From CAWKCE01 sp032127035 (GTDB lineage: Bacteria; Actinomycetota; Actinomycetes; JAHEKZ01): DNA of 64,000 nt. Numbering within the stretch: the first letter of the stretch is position 1; each line of letters begins with the position of its first letter. This document shows, in pieces, positions 25,574 through 33,658 of the stretch. The notes under the pieces are model-generated. The model had not been told where the DNA came from, ran no database searches, and saw nothing but the letters and a program-made list of their open reading frames with translations. Made by a program: the position numbers and the translations under genes. The DNA lies in NCBI GenBank assembly GCA_963848085.1, contig CAWKCE010000004.1:372001-436000 (forward strand). Direction: 5' to 3'.

Positions 25574-26048
25574 CCGCTGCGGTCAGCTCGATCAGGTCAG
25601 TCGGGTCCAGCTCCACCTCGAGCCCACGGCGACCGGCCGACACGTAGACGGTCGTGTGCTCCAGCGCCGAGCGGTCGACGACCGTCGGCAGCGGGCTGCG
25701 CTGCCCGAGTGGGCTCACCCCTCCCAGCACATAGCCGGTGACCCGCTCGACAGCACCCGCGTCGGCCATGACAGTGCGCTTGGCACCCAGAAGCGCGGAC
25801 AACGCCTTGAGGTCCAACCGCGATGCCACCGGAACGACGGCTACGCCCAGTGCGCCGCCAGTGTCCACGACCAGCGTCTTGAACACGCGGGAGGGAGGGA
25901 CGTCGAGTGCGGCCGCCGCCTCGTCGCCGAACGACGAACTCCGCGGGTCGTGCGGGTACGCGTGCAGCAGGAACCGACGACCGCTGCGCTCCAGCAGCAC
26001 CGTCGCCGGGGTTGCTCGTCCCCCGCTCGTTCGTTCTGGCTTCGCCAC
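25545..26048 (-). CDS. ybaK: Cys-tRNA(Pro)/Cys-tRNA(Cys) deacylase, YbaK family
   Basis: YbaK hydrolyses misacylated Cys-tRNA-Pro in trans. The 167-residue product has the YbaK/EbsC fold: AAALDVPPSRVFKTLVVD (residues 47-64, including the key Lys of FKTL), LSALLGAKRTVMADAGAVERVTGYVLGGVSPLG (residues 85-115) and a C-terminal VSAGRRGLEVELDPTDLIEL. The motif GGVSPLG is characteristic. It stands alone on the minus strand between two plus-strand units. Confidence 0.92.
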   Translation of the reverse strand: MAKPERTSGGRATPATVLLERSGRRFLLHAYPHDPRSSSFGDEAAAALDVPPSRVFKTLVVDTGGALGVAVVPVASRLDLKALSALLGAKRTVMADAGAVERVTGYVLGGVSPLGQRSPLPTVVDRSALEHTTVYVSAGRRGLEVELDPTDLIELTAAVTGSVSRAD

Positions 26049-26109
26049 CGTGGCAGCGTAGGGGTGTCGGCGGCGTTGAGCCCGACGTGGGCAACGAGGA
26101 GGGCAGGCA

Positions 26110-26493
26110 GTGATCCTTCAGCTGGACGTGGACCCGGCAGCGGCGACGCCTCCGTACGAGCAGGTGCGGCGACAGGTCGACGCCGCCATCTCCGACGGTC
26201 GGCTGGCGCCCGGCCAGCGGCTGCCCACCGTCCGTCGCCTCGCCTCCGAGCTCGGACTGGCCGTTAACACCGTCGCCCGTGCCTACCGCGAGCTGGAGCA
26301 GGGGGGCCGCGTCGTGACCCGCGGCCGAAACGGCACGTTCGTGGCTGCCCGGGACGAGACTGCCCACACCCAGGTTGTGGCAGCTGCCGAAGCCTTCGCG
26401 GCCGAGGTGCGGGCAAGCGGGCTGGACCCGGCCGAGGCGCTCCGCGTCGTGCGCGAGGTCCTCGCGCCGGAGCCAGGTGCGGGCCATCCCTAG
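26110..26493 (+). CDS. GntR-family regulator, YtrA-like short form
   Basis: A 127-residue GntR-type regulator with a winged-helix domain in the first 75 residues: PPYEQVRRQVDAAISDGRLA, GQRLPTVRRLASELGLAVNT and ARAYRELEQGGRVVTRGRNGTFV. The C-terminal part is only about 50 residues, as in the YtrA subfamily, which has no large effector domain. The GTG start has GAGGAGGG 7-10 nt upstream. It lies directly before hisD, and its stop overlaps the hisD -10 box. Whether it controls the his genes is not shown. Confidence 0.9.
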   Translation: MILQLDVDPAAATPPYEQVRRQVDAAISDGRLAPGQRLPTVRRLASELGLAVNTVARAYRELEQGGRVVTRGRNGTFVAARDETAHTQVVAAAEAFAAEVRASGLDPAEALRVVREVLAPEPGAGHP

Positions 26494-26496
26494 ACT
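26491..26496 (+). promoter_or_regulatory. hisD -10 box, leaderless start
   Basis: TAGACT overlaps the stop codon of the GntR gene and ends 6 nt before the hisD GTG. This places the transcription start at or next to the first base of the start codon. hisD has no Shine-Dalgarno sequence, which agrees. No good -35 is seen. Confidence 0.55.
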
Positions 26497-26502
26497 TGGC
26501 CG

Positions 26503-27807
26503 GTGATCTCTCGCATCGACCTGCGTGGCGACGCCCGTAGCCGCACCGACGCTCGGATGGTGCTGCCCCGGGCAGCGCTGGACGTCGAGGCTGCCCTGAC
26601 GGCGGTCCGGCCTCTCTGCGACGACGTCCGGCGTCGGGGGGACGACGCGGTCCGGGAGGCCACGGCGCAGTTCGACCACGTGACGCTGGACGCGCTGCGG
26701 GTGCCGCCGGCGGCTCTGGACCAGGCCCTTACCGACACGCCACCGGAGGTCCGGGAGGCGCTGGAACAGGCGGCGGTCCGGACGCGCCGGGTGCACGAGG
26801 TGCAGCGACGGCAGGATGTAACCGTCGAGGTTGTCCCGGGTGGGAGCGTGACGGAGCGTTGGCTTCCGGTGGGCCGGGTGGGTCTGTACGTGCCCGGCGG
26901 TTTGGTCGCCTACCCGAGCAGCGTCGTCATGAATGTGGTTCCAGCATTGGTTGCTGGGGTGCCCTCGCTGGCCGTCGCTTCGCCTCCGCAGCACGAGCAC
27001 GGCGGCCTGCCACATCCCGCCGTGCTGGCTGCGTGTGCGCTGCTGGGCGTCGACGAGGTGTATGCCGTCGGTGGGGCGCAGGCGGTGGCAATGTTCGCCT
27101 ACGGCACCGAATCCTGCCCCCGGGTCGACCTGGTTACCGGTCCGGGCAACGTCTTCGTCGCGGCCGCCAAGCGCCTGCTCAAGGGAGTCGTGGGGATCGA
27201 CGCGGAAGCCGGCCCGACGGAGATCGGGATCCTGGCGGACGACTCCGCCGACCCCGCGTACCTCGCTGCCGACCTCGTCGCCCAAGCCGAGCACGACGCG
27301 AACGCGTCCTGCCTGCTGGTCTGCGACAGCGCCGAGGTGCTGGACGCGGTCGAGCGGGAGCTGGCCGTCCAGGTCGCAGCGACAAAGCACCGGGAGCGGG
27401 TCGAGACCGCATTGCGCGAACAGTCGGCTCTCGTCGTTGTCGACGACCTCGAGCACGGGCTGGAGATCATCGACGAGTGGGCGGCAGAGCACCTGGAGGT
27501 GCTGACGCGCGACGCTCGGTCCTGGGCTGACCGGGTGACCAATGCCGGTGCGGTCTTCGTCGGGCCGTACTCCCCGGTGTCCCTGGGGGACTACCTCGCC
27601 GGCTCGAACCACGTGCTCCCGACGGGAGGAACCGCCCGCCACACGGGCGGGTTGTCGGTGCAGTCGTTCCTGCGTGGGGTCCACGTGGTGGAGTACGACG
27701 AGTCGGCGCTGGCGGCGAGTGCAGACCTGGTGGACGCCCTGGGAGGCGCCGAGGACCTTCCGGCACATGTGGCCGCGGTCCGGGTGCGCGTCCCCGCGGG
27801 CGACTGA
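26503..27807 (+). CDS. hisD: Histidinol dehydrogenase
   Basis: HisD oxidises L-histidinol to L-histidine in two NAD-dependent steps, the last steps of the pathway. The 434-residue product has the family signature IDAEAGPTEIGILADDSADP (near residue 232), PRVDLVTGPGNVFVAAAKR, AQEAEHD-like zinc/substrate residues in VAQAEHDANAS, and near the C-terminus the metal-site stretch GTARHTGGLSVQSFLR with the catalytic His. The GTG start directly follows a -10 box. It heads hisD-hisC-hisB-hisH. GC and codon use are like the neighbours. Confidence 0.97.
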   Translation: MISRIDLRGDARSRTDARMVLPRAALDVEAALTAVRPLCDDVRRRGDDAVREATAQFDHVTLDALRVPPAALDQALTDTPPEVREALEQAAVRTRRVHEVQRRQDVTVEVVPGGSVTERWLPVGRVGLYVPGGLVAYPSSVVMNVVPALVAGVPSLAVASPPQHEHGGLPHPAVLAACALLGVDEVYAVGGAQAVAMFAYGTESCPRVDLVTGPGNVFVAAAKRLLKGVVGIDAEAGPTEIGILADDSADPAYLAADLVAQAEHDANASCLLVCDSAEVLDAVERELAVQVAATKHRERVETALREQSALVVVDDLEHGLEIIDEWAAEHLEVLTRDARSWADRVTNAGAVFVGPYSPVSLGDYLAGSNHVLPTGGTARHTGGLSVQSFLRGVHVVEYDESALAASADLVDALGGAEDLPAHVAAVRVRVPAGD

Positions 27808-27808
27808 C

Positions 27809-28915
27809 ATGACGGGCGCCGCGCGAGACGAAGCACCGGAGCTCCCACTGCGGGCGGATCTTCGCGGCCGCTCACCGTACGGGGCTCCCCAGCTGGATGT
27901 CGCGGTCCGGCTCAACGTCAACGAGAACCCCTACCCCCCGACAGCCTCACTTGCGCGCTCCATCGGTGACGCAGTGACCGCGGTGGCGGGGTCCTTGAAC
28001 CGCTACCCGGATCGGGATGCGCGCCAGCTGCGCGCGGACCTGGCCGCCTACCTGGGTCACGGCCTCGATTGGCGACGCGTGTGGGCCGCCAACGGCTCGA
28101 ACGAGGTCATGCTCCAGCTGCTGCAGGCGTTCGGCGGTCCCGGGAGGACGGCACTGTCGTTCACCCCGACCTACTCGATGTACCCGGACTACTGCCGCGA
28201 CACCTTTACCGACTATGTGACCGTCGACCGGGACACGCAGTTCCAGGTGACGGCGGAGGCCGCACTGGCCGCACTTGCCACGTACCGTCCCGGTGTCGTG
28301 CTTCTCGCCTCGCCCAACAACCCGACCGGAACCGCGCTGCCGCTGGCGACCGTGCGGGCGATCGCTTCGGCTGCCCCGGGGATGGTGGTGGTGGACGAGG
28401 CGTATGCCGAGTTCGCTCGCCCGGGTACGCCGTCAGCGCTCGAGCTCCTCGACGACTTCCCCCGTCTGGTGGTGACGCGGACCATGAGCAAGGCCTTCGC
28501 GCTTGCCGGCGCTCGCCTCGGCTACTTCGCCGCGCACCGGGCCGTGGTCGACGCGGTCCAGCTGGTGCGCCTGCCCTACCACCTGTCGGCGGTCACCCAG
28601 GCGGTTGCCCGGGTGGCCCTGGGCCACGTCGACGAGCTCCTCGCTCGCGTCGCTGACCTGCGCACCGAGAGGGACGCGCAAGTGATGTGGCTTCGTGACG
28701 CCGGGTACGACGTCGCGGAGTCGGACGCGAACTTCATGCTGTTCGGCCGGTTCGCCGACCGCCACGCCGTGTGGCGAGAACTGCTGGACCGTGGGGTGCT
28801 GGTCCGGGAGACCGGGCCCGATGGTTGGCTGCGGGTCAGTGTCGGGACGCCGGAGGAGAACCAGCGCTTTCGAATGGCCCTGGAAGCCGCGGTCGTGGCC
28901 GCGAGGGAGGAGTGA
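27809..28915 (+). CDS. hisC: Histidinol-phosphate aminotransferase
   Basis: HisC transfers the amino group from glutamate to imidazole-acetol phosphate (PLP enzyme, fold type I). The 368-residue product shows LNVNENPYPP (near residue 35), the substrate-binding NGSNEVMLQLLQAFGG, ASPNNPTGTALP (near residue 167), the Asp of VVVDEAYAEF and the PLP-lysine motif TRTMSKAFALAGARLGYF (near residue 228). Its ATG comes 1 nt after the hisD stop. Its stop overlaps the possible GTG start of hisB. Length is normal. Confidence 0.96.
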   Translation: MTGAARDEAPELPLRADLRGRSPYGAPQLDVAVRLNVNENPYPPTASLARSIGDAVTAVAGSLNRYPDRDARQLRADLAAYLGHGLDWRRVWAANGSNEVMLQLLQAFGGPGRTALSFTPTYSMYPDYCRDTFTDYVTVDRDTQFQVTAEAALAALATYRPGVVLLASPNNPTGTALPLATVRAIASAAPGMVVVDEAYAEFARPGTPSALELLDDFPRLVVTRTMSKAFALAGARLGYFAAHRAVVDAVQLVRLPYHLSAVTQAVARVALGHVDELLARVADLRTERDAQVMWLRDAGYDVAESDANFMLFGRFADRHAVWRELLDRGVLVRETGPDGWLRVSVGTPEENQRFRMALEAAVVAAREE

Positions 28916-29515
28916 CCGGCGTGAGCCGCAGCGCACGGGTGCAACGCACCACCAAGGAGTCCGAGGTCGCCGTTGAGCTGGAGCTCGACGGCAGCGGCGT
29001 CGTCAACGTCGAAACCGGCCTGCCGTTCTTCGACCACATGCTGTCGCAGCTCGGCCGGCACGGCCTCCTCGACCTGTCGGTCCGCACGACCGGAGACCTC
29101 CAGGTGGACGCACACCACACCGTCGAGGACACCGCGCTCGCCCTGGGGCAGGCCCTGCGTGAGGCCCTGGGGGACAAGGCGGGGGTCCGCCGGTTCGGGC
29201 ACGCCGTCGTTCCGCTCGACGAGACTCGGGTGATGTCCGCGGTGGACCTGTCAGGTCGGCCGTACCTGGTCCACACCGAGCCGGAGATCGTCGAGCTGAT
29301 CGGCACGTACGACACGACGCTGACGCGGCACATCTGGGAGTCGCTCGTAGCCGAGGCGCGGATCACCCTGCACGTCGAGGTGCAGGCCGGGCGCAACGCC
29401 CACCATGTCGTGGAGGCCCAGTTCAAGTCCGTAGCCCAAGCGCTGCGGGACGCAGTCGCCGATCGACCCGCGCGTGCAGGGAGTCCCGTCGACGAAGGGG
29501 ACGCTGGGAACGTGA
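28912..29515 (+). CDS. hisB: Imidazoleglycerol-phosphate dehydratase, 3' end frameshifted
   Basis: HisB dehydrates imidazoleglycerol phosphate (Mn2+ enzyme). Metal-binding motifs are present: FFDHMLSQLGRHG, DAHHTVEDTALALGQAL, the DETRVMSAVDLSGRP stretch and GRNAHHVVEAQFK. The normal C-terminal motif GVPSTKG is in the +1 frame, followed by TGA that overlaps the hisH GTG. One extra base in the GGG at 29479-29481 explains this. In the sequence as given the frame instead runs on without a stop into hisH. GTG 28912 overlaps the hisC stop; GTG 28921, after GGGAGGAG, is the alternative. With the correction the protein has 200 residues. Confidence 0.9.
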
Positions 29516-30163
29516 CCGGTCGGCCCCGCGTCACGGTGCTCGACTACGGGTCCGGCAACCTACGGTCGGCAGAGCGTGCGCTCCGCCGAGCCGGGGCGGA
29601 CGTCGAGGTCACAGCGGACGCCGACGCCGTGCTGGACGCCGCGGGGCTGGTCGTGCCCGGTGTGGGTGCCTTCGGAGCGTGCATGGCGGGGCTGCGGGCG
29701 GTCCACGGACCGGAGCTGATCGGTCGTCGACTGGCCGGCGCTCGGCCGGTCCTGGGCATCTGTGTCGGGATGCAGGTGCTCTTCGAGGCGAGCGCCGAGC
29801 CCTCCGCCGGTGCGCACGGGCCCGTTGCGGGGTGTGGCGAGTGGCCGGGGACGGTGGAGCGGCTGGCGGCCCCGGTCCTGCCGCACATGGGCTGGAACAC
29901 CGTGCAACCGCCGGCGGACAGCGACGCTGTTCCGCGGTGTCGAGAAAGAGCGGTTCTACTTCGTCCACTCGTACGCGGCGACGCGGTGGGAGCTGACGCC
30001 GGACGAGCACCTGCCCCGCCCGGTCGTGACCTGGGCCGAGCACGGGCAGCGGTTCGTCGCCGCCGTCGAGAACGGTCCGCTCAGCGCCACTCAGTTCCAC
30101 CCGGAGAAGTCCGGGGATGCCGGCGCGCAGCTGCTGCGCAACTGGCTGACGACGCTGACCTGA
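29512..30163 (+). pseudogene. hisH: Imidazole glycerol phosphate synthase glutamine amidotransferase subunit, frameshifted
   Basis: HisH releases ammonia from glutamine for HisF. The first part (VTVLDYGSGNLRSAERALRR, PGVGAFGACM, the nucleophile motif LGICVGMQVLF, LPHMGWNTVQPP) is in one frame. The rest (TLFRGVEKERFYFVHSYAA, the catalytic His/Glu stretch ATQFHPEKSGDAG) is in the next frame. The shift is at about 29920-29930 and fits one extra base, for example G29923. Corrected length is 216 residues, normal for HisH. As written, the product would lose the catalytic His and Glu. Either an assembly error or a real mutation is possible. Confidence 0.9.
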
Positions 30164-30182
30164 CCCGTGTCGCGCGCTGGCC

Positions 30183-31532
30183 TCACTGCCGAAGCACCGG
30201 CGGCCGGTCGCTGAGGTAGGTCTTCCCGGTCGGTGAGGTCCAGCGGGTACCGCCGTCGGGTTGTCGGTGGGGCTGCCAGCCGTGGTGGGTCTTCCACCGG
30301 TGGTGCTGTCGGCACAGAGATGCCATATCGGTGGCGCTGGTGGACCCGCCGGTGCCGTCCGGGTTGAAGGGCGGGTGGTGGTCGGCGTCGGCGCGACGGG
30401 CCGGTTGGCGGCAGTCGGGGAAGGTGCAGGTCTGGTCGCGGGCAGCCAGGTAGGCCCGCAGCCTGGTCGGGGCGAGGCGGCGGAGCGGGCCGTAGTCCAG
30501 GAGGTGGCCGGTGACCGGGTCGGTGACCAGGCGGCGCCAGCTGGTGGGGTCGGTGATCCAGTCGCGAGCGGTGGCGGCGGGAATGGGCCCGTACCCGGGG
30601 AGCTCGGCCGGGTGGTCGGCCATTCCGAGCAGCGTGGCCAGATCGACCACCACCTGCACCTCGACCGGGGTGCGAGGTCGGGTGGCCGCATGAGGCCTGA
30701 CGGGCGGTCCGGCGGCCTCGTCCCGCCTGTGACCGGCGGCGTTGCCGGTGCCCAGGCAGAGGGAGAGAAGGGCGTCGACTCGGCGGGCGCCCAGCGTGCG
30801 GGGGTCGTCGGTCTCACGGGGGCCGGCCAGGTCGGTCAGTGCGGTCCAGATCAGGCAGATGTCGCGGGGGGTGGACCACACCTCCAGGCCGGTGTGCCCA
30901 TCCGGCGTGGTGAACCGTTCGACCCGTCGGTCCCGGTGTGCGCGGGCCAACCTGCGCTGCGCCGCTTGGGCGTCCAGGCGGTCCACGACCGCGCGGCAGC
31001 GCTGCCGCAGCCGTGATGGGGTCTGGTCACCGGCCCGGTCGGCCACCGTCGCGTCGACCAGACCGGCCGTGGCGTCGTCGACGACAACGGTGGCCTCCGA
31101 GACCGCTCGGGCGTGGGTCCAGCTGATCCGCCCGCGGTCCAGCGCGTCCCGGGTCGCGGGGAGTCGGGTGGCGAGGTCCCGGGCCACCTCCCACCGGGCC
31201 CGGGTGGCCTGCTCCGACATGCGCAGCGTGAGAGCCGCCTCGTACAGCCGGGACCGCTGCTGCACGACCGGGTCGTCGTCGCCATCGGTCGGCTCCACCC
31301 GCGACCGCCCCACCAGGTCGACCAGGACCCGCGCGCCCTGGGCCTCCGCCCACGACGCCTGCGCCTGCCACGCCCGCAGCAGGTCCAGCCGTCCGGCATC
31401 GCTCAGCCGGCGGGTGTCCACCCCGGCCAAGGCCGCGGCGGCCACCGACCCGGGACCGGTCGCGAGGACCTGCGCCACCTGCTGGTCGGCTGGCGCAGAC
31501 GACGGGTCGACCGCGCTGACTGGTTCGTACAT
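30183..31532 (-). CDS. DUF222/13E12-type HNH endonuclease-domain protein
   Basis: A 449-residue protein of the actinobacterial 13E12-repeat type. The N-terminal DUF222-like helical region (residues 10-270) includes LRMSEQATRARWEVARDL and GRISWTHARAVSEA. The C-terminal HNH domain has DQTCTFPDCRQPARRADADHHPPF, NMASLCRQHHRWKTHHGW-like spacing and the zinc/catalytic Cys and His residues. Function is unknown; related genes occur in many copies in actinobacterial genomes and behave like selfish or mobile elements. It lies convergent with hisH, 19 nt from its end, and interrupts the usual hisH-hisA order. No inverted or direct repeats were seen at its borders. Confidence 0.9.
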   Translation of the reverse strand: MYEPVSAVDPSSAPADQQVAQVLATGPGSVAAAALAGVDTRRLSDAGRLDLLRAWQAQASWAEAQGARVLVDLVGRSRVEPTDGDDDPVVQQRSRLYEAALTLRMSEQATRARWEVARDLATRLPATRDALDRGRISWTHARAVSEATVVVDDATAGLVDATVADRAGDQTPSRLRQRCRAVVDRLDAQAAQRRLARAHRDRRVERFTTPDGHTGLEVWSTPRDICLIWTALTDLAGPRETDDPRTLGARRVDALLSLCLGTGNAAGHRRDEAAGPPVRPHAATRPRTPVEVQVVVDLATLLGMADHPAELPGYGPIPAATARDWITDPTSWRRLVTDPVTGHLLDYGPLRRLAPTRLRAYLAARDQTCTFPDCRQPARRADADHHPPFNPDGTGGSTSATDMASLCRQHHRWKTHHGWQPHRQPDGGTRWTSPTGKTYLSDRPPVLRQ

Positions 31533-31600
31533 ACGTTCGATTCTAGGCGGCGCCGCCGACAGTTCGACCCCTGTCCACAGCCGGGGTCTGGCGCCAGAAC

Positions 31601-32059
31601 CTACGCTTCGAGCTCGGCCTTGAGCTGGGCGAGCCCCTTCTCGAAGTCGCCGCCGACCATCTTGTCCATGGGCATGAACACGCTGAACACGCGGGATAGG
31701 GCGGTGTACGACCCGGTCATCACCCAGGTGACGCGGGTCCCGCCGTCGGCCGGCTCGAGCAGGAAGGTGGTCACGCTCTGCGACTTGAACGGCTTGAGGA
31801 ATCGAAGGTCGAGCGCCACTGTGCCCGGGCGGTCGGCCTGGGTGATGGTCATCGAGCCCTCACCGACCTTGCGGTTCCCCTGCCACGCGTACGACGCGCC
31901 GACGCCGGACTCGGGGCCGCTGTACGTCCGGGTCAGGTCCGGGTCCCGGCCCTCCCAGGGTGACCAGGACGTCCACCCTGTGAGGTTCGCGATCCTGTCG
32001 TAGACCGCCTCCGGCGGTGCCTGGATCGTCGTCGAGCGGCGGACCTCGTAGCCGGCCAT
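31601..32059 (-). CDS. SRPBCC-family polyketide cyclase/dehydrase-like protein
   Basis: A 152-residue START-like (SRPBCC) protein. It begins MAGYEVRRSTTIQAPPEAVYDRIANLTGWTSW-type strand-helix, has FLLEPADGGTRVTWVMTGSY in the middle, and ends with a long C-terminal helix GGDFEKGLAQLKAEL. The fold forms a hydrophobic ligand pocket; the ligand is unknown. The start has GGAAGGGG upstream on the minus strand. The longer open frame upstream overlaps the next divergent gene and was rejected. Confidence 0.85.
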   Translation of the reverse strand: MAGYEVRRSTTIQAPPEAVYDRIANLTGWTSWSPWEGRDPDLTRTYSGPESGVGASYAWQGNRKVGEGSMTITQADRPGTVALDLRFLKPFKSQSVTTFLLEPADGGTRVTWVMTGSYTALSRVFSVFMPMDKMVGGDFEKGLAQLKAELEA

Positions 32060-32176
32060 GGGGACCCCTTCCGATTCCCGGGACCCTACCGGCGGGCGGG
32101 GGTGAGACTCGGGCGCGGCGCCCGGCGCCACCACCGCGCTTGTCATGCCGTCCGGAGCCGCTAGGGTCGCGTCACC

Positions 32177-32497
32177 ATGAGCAAGGAACGGGCCCGCCGC
32201 CGCGCGGAGCAGCGCGCCCAGAAGGCGCGGCCGAAGACCCATCCGGCGGCTTCGTCGCGCCCGCCGGAGGCGAAGTCCAAGCCGAAGCCCACCCGCTCCC
32301 GGCGCGAGCAGCGCCGTCGGCAGCGGCTGCTCCTGATGGCCGGCGGCTGGATCGCGGTGAACGCCATCGGCTTCCTCGCGACGATGTCCAACCCGTCGCC
32401 GTGGGCCGCGCGCTGGGTGATCCTCGTCCTGTCGACGATCGCGGTGCCGGTGATCGTCTGGCTGGTCTGGGACCCCGAGGGTCGCGTCGACCTCTGA
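32177..32497 (+). CDS. Small basic membrane protein
   Basis: A 106-residue protein with a very basic, disordered N-terminus (about residues 1-50, rich in Arg, Lys, Ala, Pro) and two hydrophobic segments (residues 52-69 and 77-99). It ends VWDPEGRVDL. No family is recognised. A TAGGGT at 32162-32167 lies 9 nt before the ATG, so the mRNA is probably nearly leaderless. It sits directly before hisA but hisA has its own promoter overlapping its 3' end. Confidence 0.75.
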   Translation: MSKERARRRAEQRAQKARPKTHPAASSRPPEAKSKPKPTRSRREQRRRQRLLLMAGGWIAVNAIGFLATMSNPSPWAARWVILVLSTIAVPVIVWLVWDPEGRVDL

Positions 32498-32515
32498 CAG
32501 GTTCGTCTCTAGGCT
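32487..32515 (+). promoter_or_regulatory. hisA (priA) promoter, leaderless start
   Basis: TCGACC (32487-32492) and TAGGCT (32510-32515) are separated by 17 nt. The -10 box ends 7 nt before the hisA ATG, so the transcript should begin at the start codon. The hisA start lacks a ribosome binding site. Confidence 0.65.
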
Positions 32516-32522
32516 CGGCGGC

Positions 32523-33260
32523 ATGGTCCTCCAGCTTCTTCCCGCCGTTGACGTCGCCGACGGCCAGGCGGTGCGTCTGGTCCAGGGCGCCGCTGGGTCC
32601 GAGACCGCGTACGGCGACCCTCTGGCGGCAGCGCTGGCCTGGCAGGCTGCGGGAGCCGAGTGGGTCCACCTGGTGGACCTCGACGCCGCCTTCGGCCGCG
32701 GCCAGAACCACGACCTGCTGGCGACGGTGGTCGGCCGGCTGGACGTCGCCGTCGAGATGAGCGGGGGGATCCGGGACGACGACTCGCTCCGCGCAGCTCT
32801 GGCTACCGGATGTGCCCGGGTCAACGTCGGCACCGCAGCGCTGGAGCACCCGGAGTGGTGTCGGCGCGCCATCGCCGACCATGGTGACCGGATCGCGGTC
32901 GGGCTGGACGTCCGCGGTACCACGCTGGCGGCTCGGGGTTGGACCGAGGATGGCGGAGACCTGTGGGAGACGCTGATGCGGCTGGATGCCGACGGCTGCT
33001 CCCGCTATGTCGTGACTGATGTTGCGAGAGACGGCACCCTCACCGGGCCGAACCTCGACCTGCTCACCCAGGTCTGCTCGCGCACCGACCGACCGGTCGT
33101 CGCGAGCGGAGGGGTGTCGTCGATCGACGACCTGCGCGCTCTGTCCGCTCTGCAACCACTCGGCGTGGAGGGCGCGATCGTGGGAAAGGCGTTGTACGCC
33201 GGAGCCTTCACCCTCGAGGAGGCGCTGGCCGTCGTCGCCTCGCTGGCCGAGGGGAGCTGA
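32523..33260 (+). CDS. priA: Bifunctional HisA/TrpF isomerase PriA
   Basis: This 245-residue (beta-alpha)8 enzyme isomerises ProFAR for histidine synthesis and, in actinobacteria, phosphoribosylanthranilate for tryptophan synthesis. Motifs: PAVDVADGQAVRLVQG (catalytic Asp near residue 11, Arg 19), VEMSGGIRDD, GLDVRGTTLAARGW, TDVARDGTLTGPN (second catalytic Asp) and VASGGVSS. Actinobacterial context and absence of trpF from the trp cluster support the bifunctional PriA role; the sequence alone does not prove it. RidA follows after 5 nt. The ATG follows a leaderless-type promoter. Confidence 0.94.
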   Translation: MVLQLLPAVDVADGQAVRLVQGAAGSETAYGDPLAAALAWQAAGAEWVHLVDLDAAFGRGQNHDLLATVVGRLDVAVEMSGGIRDDDSLRAALATGCARVNVGTAALEHPEWCRRAIADHGDRIAVGLDVRGTTLAARGWTEDGGDLWETLMRLDADGCSRYVVTDVARDGTLTGPNLDLLTQVCSRTDRPVVASGGVSSIDDLRALSALQPLGVEGAIVGKALYAGAFTLEEALAVVASLAEGS

Positions 33261-33265
33261 GCCCT

Positions 33266-33658
33266 GTGGCGGTAGAGCGTCGGGGCAGTGGCGGTCCATG
33301 GGAGGCGCGCTACGGCTACAGCCGGGTCGTGGCGGCGGGCGGGCATGCCTGGGTCGCCGGCTGCACGGCGACGGTCGACGGCGAGGTCCGCCATCTCGGC
33401 GACCCGCATGCCCAGGCGCTCACCGCGTTTGCGACGGCGCTGGACGCCCTGGCCGAGGTCGGATTCACCGTGGCGGACGTCGTCCGCACTCGGATGTATG
33501 CGATACATGCTGAGGACATCGACGCTATCGGCCGTGCGCACGCGGAGGTCTTCGGCGCGGTTCGGCCGGCGGCCACCGCGGTGGTGGTGGCCGGCCTGGT
33601 GGACGCTGGAATGCTCGTAGAGGTCGATGTCGAGGCCTACCGGACCGAGCTTCCGTGA
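33266..33658 (+). CDS. RidA/YjgF family protein
   Basis: A 130-residue RidA-type protein, a family that hydrolyses reactive enamine/imine intermediates of PLP enzymes. It contains YGYSRVVAAGGHAWVAGCT, HAQALTAFATALDALAEVGFTVADVVRTRMY and VRPAATAVVVAGL, the usual fold marks. It is encoded between hisA and hisF, as in many actinobacteria. The GTG start is 5 nt after the hisA stop; GAGGGGAG lies just before it. The stop overlaps the next gene. Confidence 0.88.
   Translation: MAVERRGSGGPWEARYGYSRVVAAGGHAWVAGCTATVDGEVRHLGDPHAQALTAFATALDALAEVGFTVADVVRTRMYAIHAEDIDAIGRAHAEVFGAVRPAATAVVVAGLVDAGMLVEVDVEAYRTELP

Noticed and set aside
25597..27921. A 774-residue minus-strand frame covering hisD and the GntR gene
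   Set aside because: Runs antisense through three confident genes and has low-complexity composition.
28771..30219. A 482-residue open frame joining HisB and HisH as a fusion enzyme
   Set aside because: The HisB C-terminal motif and its stop are present one frame over, and the second half of HisH is also out of frame. The open frame is a product of indels.
30164..31600. Insertion-sequence ends around the HNH gene
   Set aside because: No terminal inverted repeats or target duplication were seen at either border.
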